A stretch of DNA of 64,000 bases, taken from positions 1-64,000 of the forward strand of contig QCWI01000008.1 in assembly GCA_003149635.1 (NCBI GenBank). The letters are read 5' to 3'. Shown here piece by piece: positions 56,166-64,000 of this stretch. The DNA is from Fluviicola sp. XM-24bin1 (GTDB lineage: Bacteria > Bacteroidota > Bacteroidia > Flavobacteriales_D > Crocinitomicaceae). Below the pieces are notes generated by a model. It was not told the origin of the DNA. It searched no databases and worked only from the letters and a program-made list of their open reading frames with translations. Both the position numbers and the translations under genes were made by a program. The first letter of the stretch is position 1; each line of letters begins with the position of its first letter.

Positions 56166-56321
56166 ATGAAAATTATGAAGAAGCTACTTTTTCTAGGCTT
56201 GATTGGCCTAAGCACCCTGACTACCTCTTGCGACAAACACAAACAACACTACGGGACGTATGCCTCACCAGAAACACGGACGTACGACGGTGTTGTGCTA
56301 CTTCAACTAAACTTGAACTAG
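56166..56321 (+). pseudogene. Small lipoprotein gene truncated by an IS element
   Basis: ATG at 56166 encodes a lipoprotein signal (MKIMKKLLFLGLIGLSTLTTSC) and a short mature part (DKHKQHYGTYASPETRTYDG). At that point host DNA gives way to the left inverted repeat of the IS. The last nine codons (VVLLQLNLN) and the stop are IS sequence. If the IS and one copy of a possible ACGG duplication are removed, the frame continues for 23 more codons after the Gly at codon 42 (LNNHNREARVSSLRTVIANV...) to a TGA at 57371-57373, giving 65 residues. Family not recognised. Confidence 0.6.
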
Positions 56322-57293
56322 ATTCTTAATTTTTTAAGTGACGCATCAACTCTTCATACGGTGTTTTCCCCTTGAAGGCTCCATGTGGTCTGTTGAAGTT
56401 ATAAAATTCTTCCCATTGTCTTAGCTTTTTGCTTAAATCTATATCATCTTTATAGCTTAGGAGTTGGTAAAATTCCCTTTTGTCTGTTAAATGAGATCTT
56501 TCTACTTTTCCATTATGTTGTGGTTTTCCAGGCTTTATGTAGCGATGATTCATCCCTTTATCTTGAACATGCCAGTTGAACTTAGATTGAAACTCATGTC
56601 CATTATCAGTTTGAATTGTGTGTATTCTGAAAGGGAATTTGTCTACGACGTAATCTAAGAAGTCTATTGCATTTTTCTGATTATGCTTCTCATAAACTTT
56701 CATGGCTCTTATGCGCGTGCAATCATCAATAGCTGTGTATTGAAAACGCTTAATCTTCCCTTCATCAGTGTTAAAAATCAAGAACTTAACATCGACCTGA
56801 ACATGATGTCCTGGCGTCTCTTTTGAGTAGCGTTTTGGTCCCATAGCCTTTCTAGTTGTGGTACGGTCTAGTGCTTTGACATTGTTTCTTTTAAGTGTTC
56901 GATATACCGATGATTCAGAAACTTTTATATCATGATAACGTTCAAGGTACCACTTGATCCTCCATGTGCCCAATTTGTATTCCTTACGCAGCTTTAAGAT
57001 TAGATCAACCGTATTCTTATCGATACAATTTCCATACGACCCTGGATCTCTTTTCTTCCTGCATTAGCCTTTTTCACCTTGCTCCTCGTATTTTTTCTTC
57101 CAATTGTAATACGTTGTTTTACTAATCCCGAATACTTCACAAGCATATTTGCTACCTAAGTCTTCTCCTAATCTTAAAGCTCTTATCTTCTTCTGAAACT
57201 TTAAATATCTTTTAATCTCGTCTGTCTTTTCCATACTAAAAGTGTATACTAATTATTCTTCCGAATAGTTCACTTTTAGTTGACGTAGTCACA
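56294..57293 (-). mobile_element. IS481-family insertion sequence, about 1.0 kb, inactivated
   Basis: Inverted repeats are visible: left TGTGCTACTTCAACTAAACT (from 56294) and right, read inward, TGTGACTACGTCAACTAAAA (from 57293), both continuing with TGAACTA. They share most positions with one single-base gap. Length and a DDE transposase fit the IS481 family. A 4-bp target duplication ACGG (56287-56290 and 57297-57300) would put the ends three bases further out on each side; this is weak. The transposase gene inside carries a stop. Confidence 0.75.
56326..57234 (-). pseudogene. IS481-family transposase interrupted by one in-frame TAA
   Basis: The frame from the ATG at 57234 codes for a helix-turn-helix domain (MEKTDEIKRYLKFQ ... 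ACEVFGISKTTYYNWKKKY). It meets TAA at codon 57 (57066-57064) just after EEQGEKG, and continues in the same frame (CRKKRDPGSYGNCIDKN ... GTWRIKWYLERYHD). The DDE core follows: VQVDVKFL, IDDCTR, TDNGHEF and the final Glu in KVERSH. One base change from TTA or similar explains the stop. The downstream part alone (from a TTG at 56973) lacks the DNA-binding domain, so the element is probably immobile on its own. Confidence 0.8.
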
Positions 57294-57391
57294 GCCACGG
57301 GCTGAACAACCACAACCGAGAAGCCCGCGTTTCCTCGTTGAGAACCGTTATAGCCAATGTAACCCACAATTGAAATTGCGTTATTCCAACT

Positions 57392-58336
57392 ATGAAATTC
57401 TTAATTCTTCTTTTTCCTTTTATCCTTGCATTTGGAGGCAATTTAAATTCAGTCAACAATAAACACCTTGATTGTAACTATATCAAAGATTACTACCCTT
57501 ATGTTCACTCAGGAATGCTTGAATATGAAAGGGGGAATTATCAAGAATCTTACGAGTACTTTTCTAAAGCATTTGACAAATGCCCTCCTAAAAACACGCT
57601 TGAGTACTATGAGCTTGATAAAATGGGAGAATTATGCGTACGTCTTCAGAATTTTAAGGAGGCGCAAAAATACATTCGAGAATCTTGCTTACAAGGCAGG
57701 AATTTAGATTACATCATTGACGATTCGTTATACCTTGACTTTTTTGACTCTAAACATGGTAGAGACCTTATCAAGAACTATACAAGTTATAGAGAAGAAT
57801 ATTTGAGTAGCATAAATTTGGAGCTGAGGAATGAATTGATATTAATGAAATCAGAGGATCAAAAATATCGTCAATCTGGACATCAGTTCTTTAAAGACAA
57901 TTTTGAAAAAGCAAAAACAATTGATAGCCTTAATTCAAATAGATTAATTCAAATATTCGATTCAATTGGTTATCCCAACAGTAATATTATCGGAAATCAT
58001 ACCTTAGATGGCGGGCATATAAGACTCAATATTGTTTTACTTCACACTGAAGACTCTATCAGACTAAACTATTTCGCCCCAAAGATTAATGAATTTGTAA
58101 GATCAGGAAAATGCGACCCTGAATTGCTTGGAAACTTAATGGATCAGTTTTATTTATATAACAAAGAGCCACAGATATATGGTACATATTCAGGTATGAA
58201 CTCCCCATACGCTCATATGATTCACCGAGATAGTGTAAATCTTAACAGACTTTCAATTGGGTTGCCAACTTTAGAACAGAAAGAAGAATTGGACAGTCTT
58301 AAAAGAGTTAATTATCCTTGGCTTTATGGACAATAG
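57392..58336 (+). CDS. DUF6624-like protein with signal and TPR-like half
   Basis: 314 residues, signal-like start (MKFLILLFPFILAFGG). Residues 35-105 hold a TPR-like helix pair (YERGNYQESYEYFSKAFDKC). The second half has LMKSEDQKYRQSG, FDSIGYPNSNIIG and IYGTYSGM, a pattern I associate with DUF6624 proteins (from memory). Base composition is clearly more AT-rich than the housekeeping genes nearby, with frequent AAA/TTA codons, suggesting transfer. It lies just right of the IS. Confidence 0.6.
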   Translation: MKFLILLFPFILAFGGNLNSVNNKHLDCNYIKDYYPYVHSGMLEYERGNYQESYEYFSKAFDKCPPKNTLEYYELDKMGELCVRLQNFKEAQKYIRESCLQGRNLDYIIDDSLYLDFFDSKHGRDLIKNYTSYREEYLSSINLELRNELILMKSEDQKYRQSGHQFFKDNFEKAKTIDSLNSNRLIQIFDSIGYPNSNIIGNHTLDGGHIRLNIVLLHTEDSIRLNYFAPKINEFVRSGKCDPELLGNLMDQFYLYNKEPQIYGTYSGMNSPYAHMIHRDSVNLNRLSIGLPTLEQKEELDSLKRVNYPWLYGQ

Positions 58337-58429
58337 AATGGCTACAACATCAAATAAACAAAAGCGCCAAAACGATTATATTTGAGAAGGCGCCTTTGCC
58401 TATTTGCAAACCGTCGTGTTTAATTGAAC

Positions 58430-59857
58430 ATGAAAATACTTCTCACCGGTGCAACTGGTTACATAGGAAAAAGATTATTGCCCGTCTTAGTTGAAGCAGG
58501 GCATAAGGTAATTTGCTGTGTTCGTGATAAGCGCAGATTTACCGTTCCCCCATCCATTAGAGAACAAATTTCAATTATCGAAATTGACTTAGTCGATACA
58601 GAATCGTTAGAAAAAATCCCTGAAGACATAGATGGAGCGTACTACCTCGTCCATTCCATGTCTGCATCAAAGAATTATCAAGAACTTGAAAAATTATCTG
58701 CCATTAATTTCAGAAACGCATTGAATAAAACCAATGTTAAACAGGTAATTTACTTAAGTGGTATAGTAAATGAGCAACAGCTTTCTAAACATCTAAACTC
58801 TCGAAAAGATGTTGAAGAAGAACTTAATAAAGGCAGGTACAGTCTAACCACGCTTCGAGCAGGAATCATTATCGGATCAGGCAGTGCGTCTTTTGAAATA
58901 ATCAGAGACTTGGTAGAGAAGCTCCCAATAATGATTACCCCAAAATGGTTAAAAACTAAATGCCAGCCTATCGGGATTGCTGACGTCATTCAGTTTTTGA
59001 ATAAATCACTTTTCAACACCAAAACCTACAATGAAAATTTTGATATTGGAGGACCCGATGTGTTGTCTTATAAACAAATGCTTTTAGGTTTTGCTGAATG
59101 CAGAGGTTTAAAACGCTCAATCTTTACAGTTCCCGTCATGACGCCAAGATTGTCTTCATACTGGCTCTACTTTGTTACCTCTACATCTTATAAATTAGCT
59201 GTATCACTTGTAAACAGTATGAAGGTCGAAGTCGTGTGCCGCGACAATAGACTTAATGAAATTTTAAAAATTAGTCCTTATAGCTACCAACAGGCACTTC
59301 AAAAAGCTTTTAGTAAAATAAAGAGTAACGAAATAATCTCCAGTTGGAAAGATTCTTACACAAGTAGTGGGATAAATTTTAATGTTTCTGATTTCATAGA
59401 AGTTCCGACATTTGGTTGTTTTACTGATAAACGGATAAATCGATTTGATGATCGTGATTTATGCATTCAAAAAGTCTGGAATATTGGTGGTAAAACTGGT
59501 TGGTACTATGGCAACTGGCTCTGGAAATTTAGAGGTTTTTTAGACAAGCTAGTAGGTGGTGTGGGATTAAGAAGAGGAAGAACGAATCCCTCTTATCTAA
59601 ACGTAGGAGATTCATTAGACTTCTGGAGGGTCATATATGCAAATAAAGATGAAGGGCATTTACTTTTGTTTGCTGAAATGAAACTTCCAGGTGAAGCATG
59701 GCTAGAATTTAAAGTTGTTGGTGACCAATTACAGCAAACAGCCACCTTCAGACCGCTAGGTCTATTAGGGAGGCTCTATTGGTATTCTGTTCTGCCCTTT
59801 CACGGCATAATTTTTAAGGGAATGCTAAAAAATATAACTAAACACAACAAAACCTAA
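58430..59857 (+). CDS. SDR-type NAD(P)-binding oxidoreductase with DUF2867 C-terminus
   Basis: 475 residues from the ATG at 58430; an ATG two codons earlier at 58424 is also possible. N-terminal extended/atypical SDR fold with GATGYIGKRLLPVL (dinucleotide-binding GxxGxxG) and VIYLSGIVNEQQ. The second half (about residues 330-475: FTDKRINRFDDRDLCIQKVWNI, WYYGNWLWKFRGFLDKLVGG, PFHGIIFKGM) is a DUF2867 domain. Cytoplasmic enzyme of unknown substrate. AT-rich like its neighbour; the two may have arrived together. Confidence 0.85.
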   Translation: MKILLTGATGYIGKRLLPVLVEAGHKVICCVRDKRRFTVPPSIREQISIIEIDLVDTESLEKIPEDIDGAYYLVHSMSASKNYQELEKLSAINFRNALNKTNVKQVIYLSGIVNEQQLSKHLNSRKDVEEELNKGRYSLTTLRAGIIIGSGSASFEIIRDLVEKLPIMITPKWLKTKCQPIGIADVIQFLNKSLFNTKTYNENFDIGGPDVLSYKQMLLGFAECRGLKRSIFTVPVMTPRLSSYWLYFVTSTSYKLAVSLVNSMKVEVVCRDNRLNEILKISPYSYQQALQKAFSKIKSNEIISSWKDSYTSSGINFNVSDFIEVPTFGCFTDKRINRFDDRDLCIQKVWNIGGKTGWYYGNWLWKFRGFLDKLVGGVGLRRGRTNPSYLNVGDSLDFWRVIYANKDEGHLLLFAEMKLPGEAWLEFKVVGDQLQQTATFRPLGLLGRLYWYSVLPFHGIIFKGMLKNITKHNKT

Positions 59858-59946
59858 ACTTCATTAAAACGGAGTTTAGCCAAACCGTTATCTAGTAGCT
59901 CCTTCAAAGTGTTACCTGCTTACCCCCGGGTTATGTTATTTCTCAC

Positions 59947-59977
59947 AAAAAAAGGCACCCCTTCCGAAGTGCCCTTT
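59947..59977 (-). terminator. Terminator of the cytochrome-like pseudogene
   Basis: GGCACCCCTTCCGAAGTGCC hairpin with a long A run on the plus strand (T run for the minus-strand transcript). Confidence 0.75.
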
Positions 59978-59996
59978 CATTATTGATTAGGTGATA

Positions 59997-61444
59997 TTAT
60001 TTTCCAGCGGTCATTTTCTCGTGCTTGAGTTTCAATGCCTCAATTTCAGCAGGCGTTTTACCCATTTGCTGGTGGAGGTAACCGTCGAATACGTGACTGA
60101 TATAAATCGGTGACGTATGATTGTTAAATCCTTGTGCAGCGTGACAAGAGAAACAGTTAGCAATGTTGTTGATATTGATATCCGCGTTCGTTTTCTGGAA
60201 CGTTTGCGTAAATGTTTCCATCGTGATGTTTGCGTTTCCTAAACTACCACGCGCATACGAGCCTTGCGTCGCTTTACCAAGATTGTAGCCTTCGCTTACT
60301 AGCATTTGCGCTTGTCCTTCAGGACTCATACCATCCGTATTGGCCCAAATTGAACCTTGATAATGATAGTTGGCCCAAACATCGTCAAGGTGCGAGTGCA
60401 CACATTCATTAATCCCCATGATGTTTTTAAGGTTCAGTGGTTCTTGCTGTGCCGTGTTGCGCATTGGATTGTTGTTCACATCTGTAGGAACTCCGTACGC
60501 GAACAAATCGAAGACTTTATGCGGATCTTTACCGAGTTTCGTGCTTTTGTTGTACAAGATTCCGTTAATGTCTGCTGTCGCACCTTTAGCAAAAAGTAAC
60601 ATGTCTTCACTTGAAGTCGCACTGTTTGAGGCACGGTTAAAATCTGGTCCGAGATCATTGTGCTCGAACGTAGCCCAGATGAATTCCGGATGGTTCTCTA
60701 CCACGCCTAAAACGTGCATTCCAAGTAACGCCTTTCTGTCGGGTTGTATGTTTTACCGCCATCTGTGGAAAGCGACGCAGTGGTAGTGAAATAACTGCCG
60801 CGTTTGTCCTTCTTGATCGCATCAATGCTGATCCAAGAAGCCTTCAATTCGAAAGACCCCACCGGGAAAGTCGATAGATTGTTAGAATCCAGACTTCCAT
60901 TAATGATGTCTGCCGCGAATTTTACCCCTGCATCGTGCATGATCGGGTTCATGTGAATGGAGTAATATACTGTATGCGATTGTACATCCTCAGCATAAGC
61001 GGGGTTTGATTGCAAAATGGATTCATCAAGTCCCGCTTGCTCAGTATCCACCAAAGCTACCGTTGTATTCGCGGCCGGAGTGATTTTGTTCATGTTCGCA
61101 TCCACCTGATGTACTTTGGCTTGATTCAAGAACAAAGGTGTAGCTCCATCGGGCTTTGTCAACCATAGGAATTTCTGCCACGACCATTGATGGAAAATTT
61201 GATTCGTTGTTGAGCTAACATCGAAAGGACTTCCTTTTCCTTCTTTTGGCGCTGGAGTTTGAGAATGCGGAAACCAGCTTGGATCCGTGATGCATAATTT
61301 CGTTGGATCATCGTCTGATCCTCAACCGCCGTATTCAGCAGCATCTTCTTGAGTTTCTTCCGCTTCGTTTCCTGAGCAGGCATTAAATAAGACGCTAAGG
61401 CACAAAAAGGCCAACACGCCAAGTATAAGATTTCGGGTTTTCAT
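59997..61444 (-). pseudogene. Cytochrome c-like lipoprotein gene with an in-frame TGA and a frameshift
   Basis: From the ATG at 61444 the frame gives a lipoprotein signal (MKTRNLILGVLAFLCLSVLF, lipobox FNAC) and then TGA at codon 41 (61324-61322), after YGG and before GSDDDPTKLC in the same frame. The frame continues to about 60734, where reading shifts: PTERR runs into a stop, while the other frame picks up LLGMHVLGVVENHPEF. Adding one G in the AAAGG run (60730-60735) would give a smooth PTERALLGMHVLG. Near the end is a single heme motif CFSCH (60156-60142). About 480 residues if repaired. Probably a decaying periplasmic cytochrome-like lipoprotein. Confidence 0.78.
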
Positions 61445-61631
61445 TTGTAGTGAATTTTGGTTGTAGGCAATATAGCAAGAGTGAATGGAATACTGCTTCG
61501 TACTTGTGCGCAAAATGCACCGTATTTATACGTATTCAAAGGCAACAGTGTGTCAAATGTATCCTTTTCTCAGTTCCTGAGTCGAAAAATCTGTATCTTT
61601 AATCTTTGTAATTGTCAATTTGACACAAAGA

Positions 61632-63062
61632 ATGCAATTCGCGGCTACTAAATATCTTTTACTCTTAGCGTTGATGATTTCGACTCTAGTTGTCAATGCT
61701 CAACCGGTAGCACACCCCGTAAATAATGAAGTATTTCTCCAAGATGAAGTTGCGGAGGTTCATATTACTATCGATCCGAACGATTTGAACACTTTATTAG
61801 GCGATAGCTTATACAGTGATTTTCATTTTCCAGCAGTATTCTCCTACCATACCACTACCCTTTCCGACACCATAAACGAAGTTGGCTTTCGTGTAAGAGG
61901 AAATACCTCTAGAGATGCTGGTAAGAAATCGTTCAAAGTATCCTTTAATGAATATATCATTGGGCAGAAATTCTACGGAATTGAAAAAATGAATCTGGTA
62001 GGGCAACACAACGATCCATCCTTGCTGCGATACTGGCTCAGTTTGAAGACGCTGCGCGATAACGGATTGATTTCCTCAAGAGTAAGCTTCGTAAAGCTCT
62101 ACATCAACACAGAATACCGAGGGCTTTACCTCAACGTCGAGCATATTGATGATGAATTTCTCCAGAAGCGTTTCTTATTTGATGATCAGGGTAATCTCTA
62201 CAAATGTCATTGGGGAGCGAACCTGAAATACTGGGGCAACAATCCGGTGACATATGCAGGCAGCTACGAATTGAAAACGAACAAACTAGAAAACGATTAT
62301 TCAGGATTAATGAACTTCTTGGATACCTTGAACAATATCAGTGATGAGGAATTCCCCTGTTTCATAGAGCGCAGTTTTGACGTGGAGTTCTATCTGAAAA
62401 CATATGCCGCTGAGATTCTGATTGGCCATTGGGATGGGTACGCAATGAATAACAACAACTTCTATTTGTATCAGCGCGCTTCGAACAGAAAATTTGTATT
62501 TATCGAATACGATATGGACAATACTTTCGGTATCGATTGGTTCAATATCGATTGGTCAACGCGTCATGTGAATTACTGGCAAAGCTCAAACCGTCCGCTC
62601 ATTGAACGTTTGCTTTCGGTTCCTTACTACAAGGATCAATTCAATGCATATTTGGAGGAAGTCCTGAATTACCTCAATGCAACGGATTGGTACGGAGCAC
62701 TTCGGCAAAAACAGGCTGATTTAAGCGCCGCAGTTCAGACTGACATCTACTACAACATGGATTACGGATTCCAATATTATCATTTCTTGAATGCCCTAGA
62801 CAGCGATTTCGGCGCTCATGTAAAACAAGGCATTGCCGAGTATTTGAACCAACGAATCGATAGCGCCATGAATCAGCTTGAGTTTGATGGAAATGAAGAG
62901 CATCCTTGTCCTCCGCCACCATCAGTCGAAGAAGAAAATGAAACAAAAGAAGTCATTAAAATTGTTGACTTATTGGGCCGCGAAACGAAGTTCCAACCCA
63001 ATATCCCGTTAATTTACATCTACAGTGATGGAACTACTGAACGCGTACTAAAGTTCGAGTAA
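61632..63062 (+). CDS. Secreted CotH-like protein with T9SS-type C-terminus
   Basis: 476 residues from the ATG at 61632 (signal peptide ending LVVNAQ). CotH-kinase pattern: VGFRVRGNTSRDAGKKSFKVS, GIEKMNLVGQHNDPSLLR, LYINTEYRGLYLNVEHIDDEFL and FIEYDMDNTFGIDW, matching the secreted CotH family (protein kinase-like fold). The last 40 residues (IKIVDLLGRETKFQPN, YIYSDGTTERVLKFE) resemble a T9SS C-terminal tail. CotH kinases phosphorylate spore coat proteins in Bacillus; the role in Bacteroidota is unknown. Near-consensus TATCTTTA at 61594-61601. Confidence 0.88.
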   Translation: MQFAATKYLLLLALMISTLVVNAQPVAHPVNNEVFLQDEVAEVHITIDPNDLNTLLGDSLYSDFHFPAVFSYHTTTLSDTINEVGFRVRGNTSRDAGKKSFKVSFNEYIIGQKFYGIEKMNLVGQHNDPSLLRYWLSLKTLRDNGLISSRVSFVKLYINTEYRGLYLNVEHIDDEFLQKRFLFDDQGNLYKCHWGANLKYWGNNPVTYAGSYELKTNKLENDYSGLMNFLDTLNNISDEEFPCFIERSFDVEFYLKTYAAEILIGHWDGYAMNNNNFYLYQRASNRKFVFIEYDMDNTFGIDWFNIDWSTRHVNYWQSSNRPLIERLLSVPYYKDQFNAYLEEVLNYLNATDWYGALRQKQADLSAAVQTDIYYNMDYGFQYYHFLNALDSDFGAHVKQGIAEYLNQRIDSAMNQLEFDGNEEHPCPPPPSVEEENETKEVIKIVDLLGRETKFQPNIPLIYIYSDGTTERVLKFE

Positions 63063-63319
63063 TAAACTTCATTATACTTATTAGTATATCTCAGGGTAAA
63101 TAATGCAAATAAAATATTCATTGGTTAAGTACTAATACTCATTAAAAACAGCAATACGGTAAACCAATTTTCGCTCAAAACGGGTTAAACACTTGTAAAT
63201 CAACAACTAAACCGTTTTACTAAACCTTTTAGTACGGACAACCTTGGAAAAATTGTCCCCGTTGATGAAGTACCGCCCCTTACCTGCAACGAGGCCCAAA
63301 AACCAAATAAACTTAAACT

Positions 63320-64000
63320 ATGCGAAAACTAATTACTATGTCCCTTATGGGGATCGCCTGCCTATTTATTTCAGGCCAATCATTAGCTCAACTTACTACA
63401 GTAGACGCCGGAGTTTGCACTGGATGTGAATCTTACGTAACTGCCACCTTCGATGGCTGCGACGATTGTGTCGATGTTACCAGCTGTAAAGAATTATCAA
63501 ACGTTGTATTACTCCTTTGCGACAGCACTGAGTACAAATTTGACGGATTGAATGGATACTCTGGAACTTTCTGTTCACCGGATGGACAAGACATTTTGGG
63601 AGTATGGATCAAATCAGGATGTTACCAGTCAGGTGATGGCCCAGGATACGGTTACTACCTCGAAGGGCCGTGTGGAAGTGGGAGCGGATCTTCTTCTGTG
63701 ATTCCGACAGAAACTGTAACAGAAGGAACATGTGCCGGATGTGAGTCTGAAGTAGACGTCACTTTCGAAGGATGTTCAGATTGTGTAGACATTTCAAGCT
63801 GTAAAGAACTGTCGAATGTTGTATTGAAATTGTGTGACGGTACAGAATACAAATACGACGATTTGAGCGGTTATACAGGGACATTCTGTTCTCCGGATGG
63901 ACAAAACATCGTGGGTGTTTGGGTGAAGTCTGGATGTTACCAGTCAGGTGACGGACCAGGTTATGGCTACTGGGTAGAAGGACCATGTGGCGAAGGCGCA
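63320..64000 (+). CDS. Secreted cysteine-rich tandem-repeat protein (partial, runs off the window)
   Basis: 227 codons are visible from the ATG at 63320, without a stop. A signal peptide (MRKLITMSLMGIACLFISGQ) precedes two tandem repeats of about 90 residues (roughly 33-123 and 137-227). Each carries CxGCES near its start, then a DCVD CxxC-like site, CKELSNVVL, LCD, YKxDxLxGYxGTFCSPDG and KSGCYQSGDGPGYGY, with eight or nine cysteines each. The two repeats share well over half their residues. High cysteine content suggests disulfide-rich, surface or extracellular modules. Family not recognised with confidence. Confidence 0.85.
   Translation, partial: MRKLITMSLMGIACLFISGQSLAQLTTVDAGVCTGCESYVTATFDGCDDCVDVTSCKELSNVVLLLCDSTEYKFDGLNGYSGTFCSPDGQDILGVWIKSGCYQSGDGPGYGYYLEGPCGSGSGSSSVIPTETVTEGTCAGCESEVDVTFEGCSDCVDISSCKELSNVVLKLCDGTEYKYDDLSGYTGTFCSPDGQNIVGVWVKSGCYQSGDGPGYGYWVEGPCGEGA

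Noticed and set aside
57392-59857. Prophage or genomic island with integrase
   Set aside because: No integrase, phage gene or att site seen; the AT-rich pair and IS alone do not support it.

Overview
This window looks like chromosomal DNA of a Bacteroidota bacterium, probably a marine or freshwater member of the Flavobacteriales (family not resolvable here). The evidence is: several secreted proteins ending in type IX secretion (T9SS) sorting domains, a gliding-motility-type CHU_C terminus, promoters of the Bacteroidota form TTG-N17..23-TAnnTTTG with little sign of Shine-Dalgarno sequences, a TonB-dependent receptor with a carboxypeptidase-like N-domain, a fused acyl-CoA mutase (IcmF), and intergenic repeats of the kinds common in this phylum. 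No phage, CRISPR array, rRNA or replication origin was seen.

Layout. 1-5.3 kb: tail of a probable tonB, folC, tRNA-Val, a membrane protein, then a tight minus-strand operon TPR protein - ComA-like phosphosulfolactate synthase - WD40 protein. 5.7-8.1 kb: an OmpA-like protein and hemE, flanked by two copies of a composite intergenic repeat. 8.2-16.7 kb: ung, a lipoprotein, a TonB-dependent receptor, an esterase, a LolA-like protein, a fused alpha-keto acid dehydrogenase E1 and a thioredoxin-like lipoprotein. 16.7-25.4 kb: a Kelch-type T9SS cargo, a MORN-repeat gene broken by one stop codon, gdhA, a large CHU_C/SprB-type adhesin, a DUF4197 lipoprotein and a nucleoside phosphorylase. 25.5-30.8 kb: a minus-strand operon of two parvulin-type foldases, a GH20 hexosaminidase, cutC and an NlpC/CHAP-like secreted protein. 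31-38.9 kb: icmF, a divergent response-regulator/histidine-kinase pair, a secreted S15 hydrolase and a GNAT acetyltransferase. 39-51 kb: a TPR-PP2C phosphatase, small membrane proteins, a secreted protein with a DUF2723-like C-terminus, a class V aminotransferase, a VCBS/ASPIC T9SS protein and ComEC. 51.2-56 kb: a CAP-like protein and the conserved thrS-infC-rpmI-rplT operon.

56-64 kb is the most disturbed part. An IS481-type element of about 1 kb, with recognisable inverted repeats and a transposase carrying an in-frame stop, has landed in a small lipoprotein gene. Two AT-richer genes follow (DUF6624-like; SDR-DUF2867), then a cytochrome-like lipoprotein gene broken by both a TGA codon and a frameshift, a CotH-like T9SS protein, and the start of a cysteine-rich tandem-repeat secreted protein that runs off the window.

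I found no convincing, wholly new multi-gene system. The best leads are: very short or absent 5' leaders implied by promoter boxes 4-6 bases before several ATGs; four lesions in three otherwise readable genes (two stop codons in decaying host genes, one frameshift, one stop in the transposase); a lipoprotein whose pre-insertion reading frame can be rebuilt across the IS; paired repeats around hemE; a repeat inside the ribosomal-protein operon; the cysteine-rich tandem-repeat protein at the right edge; and the TPR-ComA-WD40 operon.
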